From a bacterium (GTDB taxonomy: Bacteria > Oederibacteriota > JAAXVQ01 > JAUVAV01), in NCBI GenBank assembly GCA_023139775.1, contig JAGLMY010000163.1, positions 1 to 39,582 on the forward strand: a stretch of 39,582 bases of DNA, read 5' to 3'. Positions 7,140-15,817 of this stretch are shown here, in pieces (within the stretch, counting starts at the first letter, position 1; every line of letters starts with the position of its first letter). The notes beneath the pieces were generated by a model. It ran no database searches. It was not told the DNA's origin and was given only the letters and a program-made list of their open reading frames with translations. The position numbers and the translations under genes are program-made.

Positions 7140-9201
7140 CACGGCCTCCGTTTTTGAATCTGCACTTTTTAAAAGTAATTTTAACTCTCGTTCCTTTTTT
7201 CTGCTCGCTCTTAATATCAATCCGGGCTTTATGGTCTTTTAATATTTTTTTAACAATCGCCAATCCCAGTCCAACCCCTTCCCGGGAATATAACCGCTCA
7301 TCACGAATACGGTAATATTTTTCAAAAACTTTTTTAATCTCAATTTTAGACATCCCGATGCCGAAATCAATTATTTCCACCGCAGCATATTTTTTAAAAT
7401 CCAGCAAATGAATGTGGAGCTCTTTTTTAGTTTGAGAATATTTTACCGCGTTTTCCAGCAGATTGGCCCATACTTGCTGGAGGGTATATTGATCCGCCTT
7501 AACCCATATTTTTTCCTCAGGAGCAATATACTGAATTTTAAAATCGTAGTTATTTTTTTGCCTTTGAAAAACCGCTATCGCTTCCGTTACATGTTTATTT
7601 AAATCCAAAGGAGTTAAGGAAAATATAAATTTTCTTTTCCGGTTTTTCGTGAAATCCAGCACCTTTTTTATTAAATCACTTAAGCGTTCGGTTTCTTTTC
7701 TTAATATCCCGACAAATTCCCTGCGCTTATTCGGATCAAGATTATCCTCATCCTCCAGAATTTCAGAATACATTCGAAGGGACGTAAGCGGAGTTTTAAG
7801 CTCATGGGAAATATGCTCTACAAATTCCGATTTCAGGCGGAGCAGCTCAAATTCCCTCAGTAATATTTTAACAGAAAATATAATCGCAAGCAGAACATAA
7901 CCGACAAATATCAGAAATATCACCCTATAAAAGCGGTGTCTTTTTTCCTGTTGGCTGCGGATAGCCGGCAAATTTCCCGGTTCCATCTGAAAATCAAAGG
8001 CTAGTCCTTTATACTGCCAGTTTAATTCTGTTTTCCAATGATTGCCGGACCGGTCTGTTGGATATTTTTTGGCCGGGAAAGACCAGGGAACAGATTTTCC
8101 ATATTGATCTTTTATTGCCAAATAAATATTTTCCTTAGGCGCTATTTTTTCCAAAAGCGGACCAAAGCTCTGATCCAACCAGGCTTTGAAGTCAAGCCGG
8201 CAAATTAAAAATTTTGTGCCATTATAACGGGTAATAACCGTAAGCTGATGCGCCTTTTCAGAAGTAAAGTATAAAAGCTGAGGTTGAATAAGCTGGTTTA
8301 ATTTTTTCAGATAATGTCTCTGGAAATATTTTCGTTTTCTTTCCAGCCGCGCTTTAGTTACTTCCCGGGAGCTTATCTTTTTATAGGCAGTTGCTGTATT
8401 TAAATCATACTGTTTTGCCATTTGATGCAGCCATTGCAATTGTTTTTTGTAAAAACTCGGTTTAAGCGTAATTTTTTCCGACACAATATCCTGATAAAGC
8501 GCCAGCAGATTTTTCTTTAAAGCCAAAAAATTATTCGAACTTTCATATATGAAATGCATCTGGCGGTAGGCCGCAATGGCTATGGGGATGCCGTCCCAAT
8601 TAGGATGCTGATGATATTGCAGCAAAATGAGCTGATAATGATCCACTGCTTTTTGATAATTCCCGGCTTTTAAATAGGAACGGGCAATGCAGTTCAATAA
8701 TCTCGCCCGCAATACCGGTTCCAGTATGTTTATAAATATTTTTTGGTATTCCGCAATCGCGGCAGCGTAATTTTTTTCAATAATTTCTTGGCGTTCGGCT
8801 GCGCGTATAGTGGAGATTTCTTGAGCAAATTTGTCCGGCTCAAAAGGCTCGGCTTGCCAAAAAAGCGAAATCGCGCCCGTAGGATCAACCAACAAGCTCC
8901 TGTCTTTCACCGCAAAAACCTCCATAATATTCTTATGGGCTTTAAAGAAGATATTCAATTGTTTGGAGGGGTTTTGTTCCCAATTCATGTTCTCTAAAAA
9001 CCGTAAATTAGCAGCTAAAAAATTGTCAATCTCGCTCAGCAGCGCTTCCTTGGTTTGCCTGCTGCTTTGTTTTTGTGCTTGCTCAATTTTGCTGAGAAAT
9101 TCGCGGTCCTCTTTTTGCATATATTGCCGGCCCAGTCCGACTAGAAATATAGAAGGGATAAGTAAAAGAAGTATAATCAGAATATAAAGCGGCAATTTCA
9201 T
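7132..9201 (-). CDS. Sensor histidine kinase with TPR-type extracytoplasmic region
   Basis: The product has 689 residues. TM1 is at about 4-25. A large extracytoplasmic region (about 26-425) follows and includes TPR-like helices near residues 130-200 (NCIARSYLKAGNYQKAVDHY). TM2 is at about 426-447. The HisKA dimerisation domain has the phosphoacceptor H466 in EHISHELKTPLTSLRMYSEI. The ATPase domain has the N box NLLENAVKYS and the G boxes DFGIGMSK and GVGLGLAIVKK. It phosphorylates the regulator encoded immediately downstream (overlapping by 8 bases). The TPR segment aligns by eye with the small secreted TPR protein encoded 3 bases upstream, suggesting they share or compete for a ligand (inference). 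HAMP and PAS domains are not visible. Confidence 0.93.
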   Translation of the reverse strand: MKLPLYILIILLLLIPSIFLVGLGRQYMQKEDREFLSKIEQAQKQSSRQTKEALLSEIDNFLAANLRFLENMNWEQNPSKQLNIFFKAHKNIMEVFAVKDRSLLVDPTGAISLFWQAEPFEPDKFAQEISTIRAAERQEIIEKNYAAAIAEYQKIFINILEPVLRARLLNCIARSYLKAGNYQKAVDHYQLILLQYHQHPNWDGIPIAIAAYRQMHFIYESSNNFLALKKNLLALYQDIVSEKITLKPSFYKKQLQWLHQMAKQYDLNTATAYKKISSREVTKARLERKRKYFQRHYLKKLNQLIQPQLLYFTSEKAHQLTVITRYNGTKFLICRLDFKAWLDQSFGPLLEKIAPKENIYLAIKDQYGKSVPWSFPAKKYPTDRSGNHWKTELNWQYKGLAFDFQMEPGNLPAIRSQQEKRHRFYRVIFLIFVGYVLLAIIFSVKILLREFELLRLKSEFVEHISHELKTPLTSLRMYSEILEDEDNLDPNKRREFVGILRKETERLSDLIKKVLDFTKNRKRKFIFSLTPLDLNKHVTEAIAVFQRQKNNYDFKIQYIAPEEKIWVKADQYTLQQVWANLLENAVKYSQTKKELHIHLLDFKKYAAVEIIDFGIGMSKIEIKKVFEKYYRIRDERLYSREGVGLGLAIVKKILKDHKARIDIKSEQKKGTRVKITFKKCRFKNGGRDV

Positions 9202-9204
9202 GTT

Positions 9205-9567
9205 TTACTTTTCCCTTTTTAAATGTTTCAAGGCAAGTTGTGCTTCCCTGACTTTCTGAGTATTTTTCGGATACCAAGTAATAACTAAGCGGTAATAAAG
9301 AACTGCTTCAACCAAACGGTCAAGATTTTCATAACACCGCGCAATACTAATAAGAGTTACGGCGCATATATCCTCATATTGAGAATAATGCGTAAAGATC
9401 ATTTCATAAATTCCAATAGCTTTTTCTAAATCCCCAGCTCCATATTCCTGAAAATTAGCTTCCTGATACCAACCCAGGGCTTCCTGCCGTTTGGGATCAA
9501 GTTCCGCGGCCATTCCGCAGCTGCCGGATAAAAGGAGAAATAATAGTACAGCAATGACATTTTTCAT
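9205..9567 (-). CDS. Small secreted TPR-repeat protein
   Basis: The protein has 120 residues: a signal peptide (MKNVIAVLLFLLLSGSCGMAA) followed by about 95 residues of helical TPR-type sequence with LEKAIGIYEMIFTHYSQY and ISIARCYENLDRLVEAVLYY. A cysteine lies in the signal region, but the residue at -3 is not a good lipobox match, so lipidation is uncertain. Its ATG shares one base with the stop of the barrel gene (TAATG), and the kinase starts 3 bases after its own stop, so all three are probably translationally coupled. By eye it resembles the TPR part of the kinase's extracytoplasmic region. I infer a periplasmic adaptor between the outer-membrane protein and the kinase. Confidence 0.75.
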   Translation of the reverse strand: MKNVIAVLLFLLLSGSCGMAAELDPKRQEALGWYQEANFQEYGAGDLEKAIGIYEMIFTHYSQYEDICAVTLISIARCYENLDRLVEAVLYYRLVITWYPKNTQKVREAQLALKHLKREK

Positions 9568-11504
9568 TATTCCACCTTAATGAAAAATCGCGTAGTATCC
9601 TGCAAATCATTCGTCTCAACCCATTTAATTTCAATGTTCTTAAGGCCCTGTTCTGCAAAATAAGTAAGAATATTATCCAGTCTTTCCTGCTGATACTTTT
9701 TCCAATTAGGCTGGTATAAAGCGGTTATGATTATTTGCAAATCAGCATATTTGTTATGCAAATCGGCGATTTCTTTCAGAGTATTAAAAAGACTCAACTT
9801 GGGCGTGTTTTTGATAAAATCAAAAATCCCTACGCGATATTCCTCTGGCTGGGGCAAAGCTAATTTTGTTACTTTATTGGAGTTTGGTGATTTATATTTG
9901 GGAGTAAGTTTAGTTTCAGGCTTGATTTCAGATTTAATTGTGAGCGGAATGTGAATGTTCGTATAAATCCCCCAATTGGGTCCCATCTCCATATTCTGGC
10001 CCGTGGTTTTGGGTGTATAACGTCCCATAATATCTAAATTATAATGCTCAGCTATTTTTATAGCCATTCCAGCACTAATAGTTGATGAATTAATCCACCT
10101 GGTTGAATTATCGAAATAACTTTTATCATGGGTATAAGCAGACCGCAAAGCAACATAAGGTGTAACCCAGCCTTCAATTCCGACTCCAAAAACATCATTC
10201 ACGTCTTCCAGAAAAATATTAGTTACGATATTAGTCATAATTGATTTTCTATTATATTGAAACGCAAGCTGTATTTTTTTCTTAAAAAACTGAAATCCCA
10301 GACCACTGCCGAATTCTCTGTTTTGGGTTTCGTTTTTACTGTTTGACATTTCATAGTCAGTCTCAGCCTTACTAAAAATATAGTGGGCCCCGAGCAGCAA
10401 ATTGCAATCATAACCTAAAGGGATCATGCCTTTGATCATTGGCATTACACCCCATCCATCCATTTGTGAGTATTTACCTTCGTACTCTTTTACTTGTTTT
10501 GTAATTTCCCGGGATTTCCAATATGCCTGTGTTCCAATCTGGAAAAAGTCTTTGATATTAAAAACACTCTGCGCGGCAAGTAAAATCGTAGCAGGTGTAT
10601 ATGTATAAGTAGTTTTGAACTCCGAAAAAGTGTGTTCGCTTGTAAAATCATCCACTTCATCATCATTGCCCGCGATAAAGATGATGTCATCCGGAAAAGT
10701 ATATTCAGTTCTGAAATCATCCACTTCATCATCATTGCCCGCGGTTACGCCTAACTGTAAAGCTATGTCCTTGCCAATTTTGAGGCCTGATCCAATTTGC
10801 CAATGAAGCAGACTCATATTGGCTTCGCATTCAGTATATGTATCCATATCAGTACTATTAGTAAAAATATACGCAAGTTCTCCGCCTAAGGAAAAAACAT
10901 CCCCTAACCGGATTGCTGTCTTCAAATCGCTATACACGCCAAACGAGGAACCGTTGAAGGAAAAATCGTAACTGTTAGATGAATTATATGGCTTTTCTGG
11001 CGAATAATTATAAATATATTCAAAATACTTTTCCCTATATTTTGATTGGACCTGCACAGGCATGAGATTTATATTTATCGCCCAATTATCGCTTACCCAA
11101 TAATTAAAACCGCTGAATTCACCTTCTGCCGGATATAGTGCAAGAGTTTTGAAATCGTCTTTTTGTTCAAGTATAGTGCTTATGTAGCTGTAGGAACCAG
11201 GCGGCCAAGAATAATATTCAGTATAGTAATCGCGCGTAGTTATTGAAGAAACAGAATTATCATAATATATTCCAAAATTTATCCAGTTCTCTTTGGGCGT
11301 AAAAGCCAGACCAGCGGGGTTTTCCATATTAAAGAGCGATAAGTCTGTGGTCTGGTCTTCCAAAGCTAAAAATGCGCCGCCTAAAGTCATTACCCGCAAA
11401 TTGTAATTATTCGGCCACTCCCGGGCCAGCCCGGGAGTTGGAACTACCCCTGACAACCCTTGAAAAAATAAAACCATTAAAATCCATAAAATATTTTTAT
11501 TCAT
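9567..11504 (-). CDS. Outer-membrane beta-barrel protein with C-terminal OmpA-like tail
   Basis: This 645-residue protein has a signal peptide (about 1-28) followed by RVMTLGGAFLALEDQTTDLSLFNMENPAGLAF. That segment is typical of FadL/PorV-like barrels, where an N-terminal hatch precedes alternating aromatic beta strands. Many amphipathic strands follow (about 60-520). The last 110 residues contain a helix-strand pattern ending in IEIKWVETNDLQDTTRFFIKVE that may be a divergent OmpA-like or periplasmic domain. A 23-residue acidic segment (AGNDDEVDDF) is present twice in tandem around residues 255-290. GGAGGG precedes the ATG. It is the first gene of a coupled unit with a secreted TPR protein and a two-component system. 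Role as sensor, porin or secretion component is unknown. Confidence 0.75.
   Translation of the reverse strand: MNKNILWILMVLFFQGLSGVVPTPGLAREWPNNYNLRVMTLGGAFLALEDQTTDLSLFNMENPAGLAFTPKENWINFGIYYDNSVSSITTRDYYTEYYSWPPGSYSYISTILEQKDDFKTLALYPAEGEFSGFNYWVSDNWAININLMPVQVQSKYREKYFEYIYNYSPEKPYNSSNSYDFSFNGSSFGVYSDLKTAIRLGDVFSLGGELAYIFTNSTDMDTYTECEANMSLLHWQIGSGLKIGKDIALQLGVTAGNDDEVDDFRTEYTFPDDIIFIAGNDDEVDDFTSEHTFSEFKTTYTYTPATILLAAQSVFNIKDFFQIGTQAYWKSREITKQVKEYEGKYSQMDGWGVMPMIKGMIPLGYDCNLLLGAHYIFSKAETDYEMSNSKNETQNREFGSGLGFQFFKKKIQLAFQYNRKSIMTNIVTNIFLEDVNDVFGVGIEGWVTPYVALRSAYTHDKSYFDNSTRWINSSTISAGMAIKIAEHYNLDIMGRYTPKTTGQNMEMGPNWGIYTNIHIPLTIKSEIKPETKLTPKYKSPNSNKVTKLALPQPEEYRVGIFDFIKNTPKLSLFNTLKEIADLHNKYADLQIIITALYQPNWKKYQQERLDNILTYFAEQGLKNIEIKWVETNDLQDTTRFFIKVE
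10645..10743 (-). repeat. In-frame 69-bp tandem duplication within the barrel gene
   Basis: A 30-base core is identical at 10645-10674 and 10714-10743, an offset of exactly 69 bases (23 codons), and flanking bases are also similar. It encodes the repeated acidic motif AGNDDEVDDF followed by xxExTF. The in-frame, near-identical copies point to a recent slipped-strand or recombination event in what is probably a surface loop. Confidence 0.85.
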
Positions 11505-11801
11505 TTGTAAATTCCCTCCTTTATTTTATTAATTGCGTTGGATTAGACGCCTTGCTTGATCTATTCATACCATGCAATTAAAAACCATGTTTCATGGAAA
11601 AGTAAAAATTTAAGGGAGTTATCATGGAAATGTCAGGCTGGAAATGTTTGGTAGGTTTTCAGATGCGAATTTGCTTGTGCAGGACTTTTGCGGCCAAAAC
11701 CGGGGTCTTCTGCGAAGGCGGATAAATCGCCTCCCTCTAGGAGTGTGAGCATTTAGTTGCTTTTTAAAATTTCTGAACAGTTGAACAGTGGAAAGTAGAC
11801 C
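11505..11801. other. Gene-free stretch upstream of the barrel gene
   Basis: No gene is seen. The short palindrome CCATG-TTT-CATGG (11585-11597) lies about 80 bases upstream of the barrel start and could be a regulator site. A GGCG/CGCC hairpin occurs near 11720-11735. No convincing -35/-10 pair was found. Confidence 0.35.
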
Positions 11802-11847
11802 GCATTTGAGATATTTTATCTAATTTCTACTATTGAATCTCAAATGC
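11802..11847 (-). repeat. Inverted repeat downstream of nrdJ (second hairpin)
   Basis: Perfect 11-bp arms GCATTTGAGAT (11802-11812) and ATCTCAAATGC (11837-11847) enclose a 24-base AT-rich loop. A TCTACT in the loop can pair with AGTAGA just outside the arm near 11795-11800, so alternative or pseudoknot folding is possible. It directly follows the hairpin at the nrdJ stop. Confidence 0.5.
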
Positions 11848-11851
11848 TCTG

Positions 11852-11879
11852 GAGACTGAGCAACTAATTGCTCAGTCTC
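11852..11879 (-). terminator. Hairpin abutting the nrdJ stop codon
   Basis: Perfect 12-bp arms (11852-11863 and 11868-11879; GAGACTGAGCAA and its complement) with a 4-base loop start at the base after the nrdJ stop. There is no U-run after it on the minus strand, so it may stabilise the 3' end or end transcription with help from the following hairpin. Confidence 0.5.
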
Positions 11880-14800
11880 TTAGGCGCACTTGGAAAAGCC
11901 GCACACGCGGCATACCACACAACCGCTCTCATGCTCCACGGTTCCACCGCACTCCGGACATGCGCCAATCAGATGATCCAGAGCATTCAAGCCCGCTGAC
12001 ATCTTCTTCCGGCCAGGGGTTTTAGCATTGCTCTGCCATTTGATAATATTTTCCATGGCCAGTCCCACCGCATCCGGACAAGAGAGCACCATGCCTCCCG
12101 CACTCCAGGCCGGACTGGAACAGCGCAAACCGCGCAGGTTTTTAATAATCGCTTCCGGATTCACATCCGCACGCAAGGCCAACGAAATCAGACGGGCAAT
12201 GGCCTCGGATTGGGCTGCCGCGCATCCTCCTGATTTCCCCATCTGTGTAAATACTTCAAACAAGCCTTTTTCATCATGATTCATAGTTATATAATAATTA
12301 CCGCACCCGGTTTTTATTTTTTCCGTAATCCCGGAAACCACTTCCGGCCGGTCCCGGGGTTCCAGTTTGTGTCCCGGCCCTGCTGCGACGCCTGCTCCTG
12401 CGGACGTGGACAACACCTGACCCTCACGACTACCATCCCGGTAAATGGTAACACCCTTGCATTGAGCGCGATAAGCTTCCAGAAACACTTCTTTTACATC
12501 TGCTTCAGTAGCCGACTGAGCAAAATTAACCGTCTTGGAAACTGCGTTATCCGTATGTTTTTGAAATACCGCCTGCATCCGGATATGCCATAAAGGTTCC
12601 ATATCATGCGCAGTCACAAAGATTTTACGCATTTCCGGCGGCACTGCCTCCATCCCTTGCACGCTTCCTTTTTTGGCAATCTCCTGCATCAGCTCCTCTG
12701 AGGCAAAATCATGCAAAATCGCTTTTTCCTCAAAGATCGGATTTACTTCCACCAATTGATCATTGTCCATCACATTACGAACATACGAGACCGCGAACAA
12801 GGGTTCAATGCCGGAACTGGTATTGGCAATAATACTGATTGTCCCGGTTGGCGCGATGGTGGTTGTGGTCGCGTTGCGCTGCGGCGGTAGTTTTTGTTTG
12901 GCCCAACGACTCCGGGCAAATTCCGGAAATGGTCCGCGGTCCACAGCCAATTCCCGCGACGCCTGTCTGCTTTCCTCAGCAATGCACTGCATGATGCTTT
13001 CGGCCGTGGCCAACGCTCGCTCAGAATTATAGGGAATTCCTAATTTCAGCAACAAGTCGGCAAAACCCATCACACCCAGACCGATTTTCCGGTTTTTCTT
13101 CACCACGGCTTCGATCTGGGGTAAAGGAAACTTTGAGGCATCAATCACATTGTCCAGGAAATGAACCGCACTTTTAACAATGCGACGCAGGCGGGCATAG
13201 TCAATTACTTTTGCTCCGTCTTTGTCGGTCACCAATACGGAAAAATTGATGGAACCCAAATTGCATGCCTCATACGGCAACAACGGCTGTTCTCCGCACT
13301 GTGCCGTAACAAAACCATTACTTACAACAGAATGGGTTTCAGGCTCTGTGGTACAATAAACATCCTCTCTGCCGGCAGGAACTATCTCTTTAACCTGGTC
13401 AACAAAATACTCTTTATTGGAATTACGCTTTTTAGAGGCAATCCACTCTTCGGCCTTCTTCTGTTTGGCAGGAAGCATGAAGCCTATATTTTCGATAAAT
13501 TTATCCCGATTGGCGCCATCTATGATCAATTCGTATTGGGCGGCATAGTGATACAATTTCGGTTGTCTCTTGGAATCCGGCATGAATTTGACGCCCGGTT
13601 TTCGCCGCAGTTTCAACTTTGCCGCCAGGCCTTCATTTAAAAGCATAATTTGGATTTGCTGCAATAATTTTTTCGAACTATTGGCCAAACGTATTGAGCA
13701 GCATCCTTTACTGAGACTTGCGTTGACTGTACCGTCGGCTGTAAAAAGCGCTTGTAAAAATCCCAAAACTGCTTCTCTCGGCGCAGTCCAAAGGGATTTT
13801 GGCACTTCTTTTTCCAAGCCGGAGCATAGTGTAATTCCTAAGGAATTTAAAAAATAATAGAGCACGGATTTGTAGTACAAAGTGTATGTGCCGTTACGTT
13901 CCACGGAAGTACCGTTTAATCCCAACCAGCTTTTTATTAATGAGCGAAACGCAGGCGCCAACTCCTTCTTTTCTTCGTTTCCAAACATTAATCCCACAGT
14001 ATAATTTGGAATATTGCGCCCTGACGGAATTTCCCGGCTCACCCAACCATCGCCAATAATCCAGCCTAATAATTGCCCTAAATCACGCGACCACGTTTCG
14101 GGCCGCTTGCACTCCCCGCGTTGTAATCTGGCTTTCAATTTGTTGTCAGGAAAAAATGGCGGCAAGAGGTTGTCCTTCCCCCATGCTCCTCTGCCAGACT
14201 GCATTAAAATTTCGTCCCCGGGTTTAAGCTCCTTCAATTTCATACGACCGCGAGGTGTTATGAACTTATGATCCGCCGTGGTCGTCACCTCATAACCATC
14301 CTTGGTTTCCAACCGGAATACCGGCCAATTGGCTCTGGTTTTAAAAACCGGGACTGCCGGACGAAAAGTTATACCAGTCACCGGGCGGGTTCTAACCAAC
14401 ATTTGACCTTCAAATATCTTTTTATCATAGCCGGCTACCCGATTGTCTGTCGCAACCTTTATTTTTAGTTGTTCAATATATAATTCTTCAAAGGTGCTCA
14501 GTCCCTGGTCCGTTGCCAACCGCATGGATCCTGTAAAACACGGATTTGTGCTCTCGATCCCGCCTAATTGAGGAGTGGGATTATATTTGTTGATTTGATC
14601 AATAAATACAATTCCCGGCTCCCCGGTTTCCCAGGCGTTTTTCACAATTTGCGCAAAAACCAACCCGGCTGACAAGGTTCCGGTTTTTTGCTGTGTGCGG
14701 GGATGAATTAAATCATACTCGGTCTCTGCTTCTACCGCCTGCATGAACGCATCGGTCAAGGCCACACTAATATTGAAATTGGTTAATTCCCTGGTGTCCT

Positions 14801-15389
14801 GTTTGCAATGAATAAAATCCATAATATCCGGATGGTCCACCCGCAAGACAGCCATGTTGGCGCCCCGACGGGTCCCGCCCTGTTTGACCGCTTCCGTCGC
14901 TGCGTTAAACACTTTCATAAATGAGACCGGTCCGCTGGCGCAACCGTTGGTGGTTCGCACAATATCATTTTTAGGACGTATTCTGGAAAAACTAAAACCC
15001 GTACCCCCGCCACTCTTGTGAATCAAGGCCGCGTTTTTAACACTCTCAAAAATGGATTCCATGGAATCTTCCACCGGCAACACAAAACAGGCGGACAATT
15101 GCTGCATATCCTTACCCGCGTTCATAAGGGTTGGTGAATTTGGTATGAACTCCAAATTAATCATCAACCGGTAAAATTCTTCCGCCACTAACGTGGTATC
15201 ACTCTCCGGGGAGTACAGTTTATCTTGCGCGGCAATATTTTCAGCTACCCGGCGAAACATCATTTCCGGAGTTTCTGAAAGATTATTCCGCGCATCTCTA
15301 CTGAGATACCGTCTTTCCAATACCCGAATGGCATTCTTGGATAACCGAAGCATTTTTCCGGTTGTGGTATCCACGGGACGTCTCTCCAT
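11880..15389 (-). CDS. nrdJ: Adenosylcobalamin-dependent ribonucleotide reductase (class II) precursor with intein
   Basis: Class II reductase makes deoxyribonucleotides without oxygen, using B12 to generate a thiyl radical. The translated precursor is 1169 residues; removing the intein (residues 284-697) leaves 755, normal for NrdJ. Host motifs include NSPTLMNAG, the redox cysteine in LSACFVLPVEDSM (C101), the loop HKSGGGTGFSFSRIRP, and GGTRRGANMAVL. The active-site motif N-P-C-G-E is split by the intein so that C698 follows it. PTGTISIIANTSSGIEPLF follows. The C-terminus is a cysteine-rich tail with CPECGG and CRVCGFSKC, which may receive electrons from a thioredoxin-like donor. No N-terminal ATP-cone is seen. 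The gene is third in a run with rubrerythrin and desulfoferrodoxin (20-base gap). Confidence 0.95.
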   Translation of the reverse strand: MERRPVDTTTGKMLRLSKNAIRVLERRYLSRDARNNLSETPEMMFRRVAENIAAQDKLYSPESDTTLVAEEFYRLMINLEFIPNSPTLMNAGKDMQQLSACFVLPVEDSMESIFESVKNAALIHKSGGGTGFSFSRIRPKNDIVRTTNGCASGPVSFMKVFNAATEAVKQGGTRRGANMAVLRVDHPDIMDFIHCKQDTRELTNFNISVALTDAFMQAVEAETEYDLIHPRTQQKTGTLSAGLVFAQIVKNAWETGEPGIVFIDQINKYNPTPQLGGIESTNPCFTGSMRLATDQGLSTFEELYIEQLKIKVATDNRVAGYDKKIFEGQMLVRTRPVTGITFRPAVPVFKTRANWPVFRLETKDGYEVTTTADHKFITPRGRMKLKELKPGDEILMQSGRGAWGKDNLLPPFFPDNKLKARLQRGECKRPETWSRDLGQLLGWIIGDGWVSREIPSGRNIPNYTVGLMFGNEEKKELAPAFRSLIKSWLGLNGTSVERNGTYTLYYKSVLYYFLNSLGITLCSGLEKEVPKSLWTAPREAVLGFLQALFTADGTVNASLSKGCCSIRLANSSKKLLQQIQIMLLNEGLAAKLKLRRKPGVKFMPDSKRQPKLYHYAAQYELIIDGANRDKFIENIGFMLPAKQKKAEEWIASKKRNSNKEYFVDQVKEIVPAGREDVYCTTEPETHSVVSNGFVTAQCGEQPLLPYEACNLGSINFSVLVTDKDGAKVIDYARLRRIVKSAVHFLDNVIDASKFPLPQIEAVVKKNRKIGLGVMGFADLLLKLGIPYNSERALATAESIMQCIAEESRQASRELAVDRGPFPEFARSRWAKQKLPPQRNATTTTIAPTGTISIIANTSSGIEPLFAVSYVRNVMDNDQLVEVNPIFEEKAILHDFASEELMQEIAKKGSVQGMEAVPPEMRKIFVTAHDMEPLWHIRMQAVFQKHTDNAVSKTVNFAQSATEADVKEVFLEAYRAQCKGVTIYRDGSREGQVLSTSAGAGVAAGPGHKLEPRDRPEVVSGITEKIKTGCGNYYITMNHDEKGLFEVFTQMGKSGGCAAAQSEAIARLISLALRADVNPEAIIKNLRGLRCSSPAWSAGGMVLSCPDAVGLAMENIIKWQSNAKTPGRKKMSAGLNALDHLIGACPECGGTVEHESGCVVCRVCGFSKCA
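13299..14540 (-). other. Intein with LAGLIDADG homing endonuclease in NrdJ
   Basis: The in-frame insert runs from C284 (CFTGSMRLATDQGLS, block A) to Q697 (HSVVSNGFVTAQ, block G region) of the precursor, 414 residues. Block B has TTADHKFITPRGRMKLKELKPGD with the TxxH signature. Two dodecapeptide motifs, LGWIIGDGWVS (about 441-451) and LGFLQALFTADGTVN (about 542-556), keep the acidic metal ligands, so the endonuclease may be active. The penultimate position is Ala instead of His, and the last residue is Gln instead of the usual Asn; Gln-ending inteins are rare, but a viral reductase example is known to splice. The +1 residue is the host cysteine C698. Confidence 0.93.
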
Positions 15390-15409
15390 GTTTTATTGCC
15401 TCTCTGTTT

Positions 15410-15790
15410 CTAGGCTCTTGCTTCCCACAAGCCATGTAAATTGCAATGCTCCCTGACAGTGAGCTTTTCAGCCTTGACCTGAAAAACCGCCTTCGGCGGT
15501 TCACCAGGTTTCAAAAACTGAAGGTAACTCTTCTTATTGGCAATTAATTCAATCCATTCAATATAATGTTTTTCCTCCATGGGGTGTTCAACGCTACCCA
15601 CGGTTATGGTAACCACGTCGCCCTGTTTTTCAATAACCGGGACATGCTTTTCCTGAGCCGCGTCCGTGATACCTGCTTTCACTTTTTTCATTGGCTGTCC
15701 ACAGCATGAGGGCAAAACTCCAGCGTGCAGTACTTCCACGATCCCGCCGCACTCCTCACATCTGTATATTTCCAAAATTTTGGTTCCCAT
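15410..15790 (-). CDS. dfx: Desulfoferrodoxin (superoxide reductase, two-centre type)
   Basis: The 126-residue protein reduces superoxide to peroxide in the cytoplasm of anaerobes. Centre I, the desulforedoxin-like Fe(Cys)4 site, is C11, C14, C29 and C30. Centre II, the catalytic Fe(His)4Cys site, is H49 in EKHVPV, H69 and H75 in [15 protein letters not shown], and C116/H119 in EHCNLHGLW. The conserved E47-K48 pair next to H49 is present. All ligands are intact. GGAG precedes the ATG. It lies 27 bases after the rubrerythrin stop and 20 bases before nrdJ. Electrons would come from the rubredoxin encoded at 4.2 kb (inference). Confidence 0.97.
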   Translation of the reverse strand: MGTKILEIYRCEECGGIVEVLHAGVLPSCCGQPMKKVKAGITDAAQEKHVPVIEKQGDVVTITVGSVEHPMEEKHYIEWIELIANKKSYLQFLKPGEPPKAVFQVKAEKLTVREHCNLHGLWEARA

Positions 15791-15817
15791 AATTATCTCC
15801 TTTTTTATAGTTGTATA

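Noticed and set aside
11505-11879. Cobalamin riboswitch linked to the B12-dependent reductase
   Set aside because: The structured region lies downstream of nrdJ, and no B12-box-like sequence was found there or upstream of rbr.
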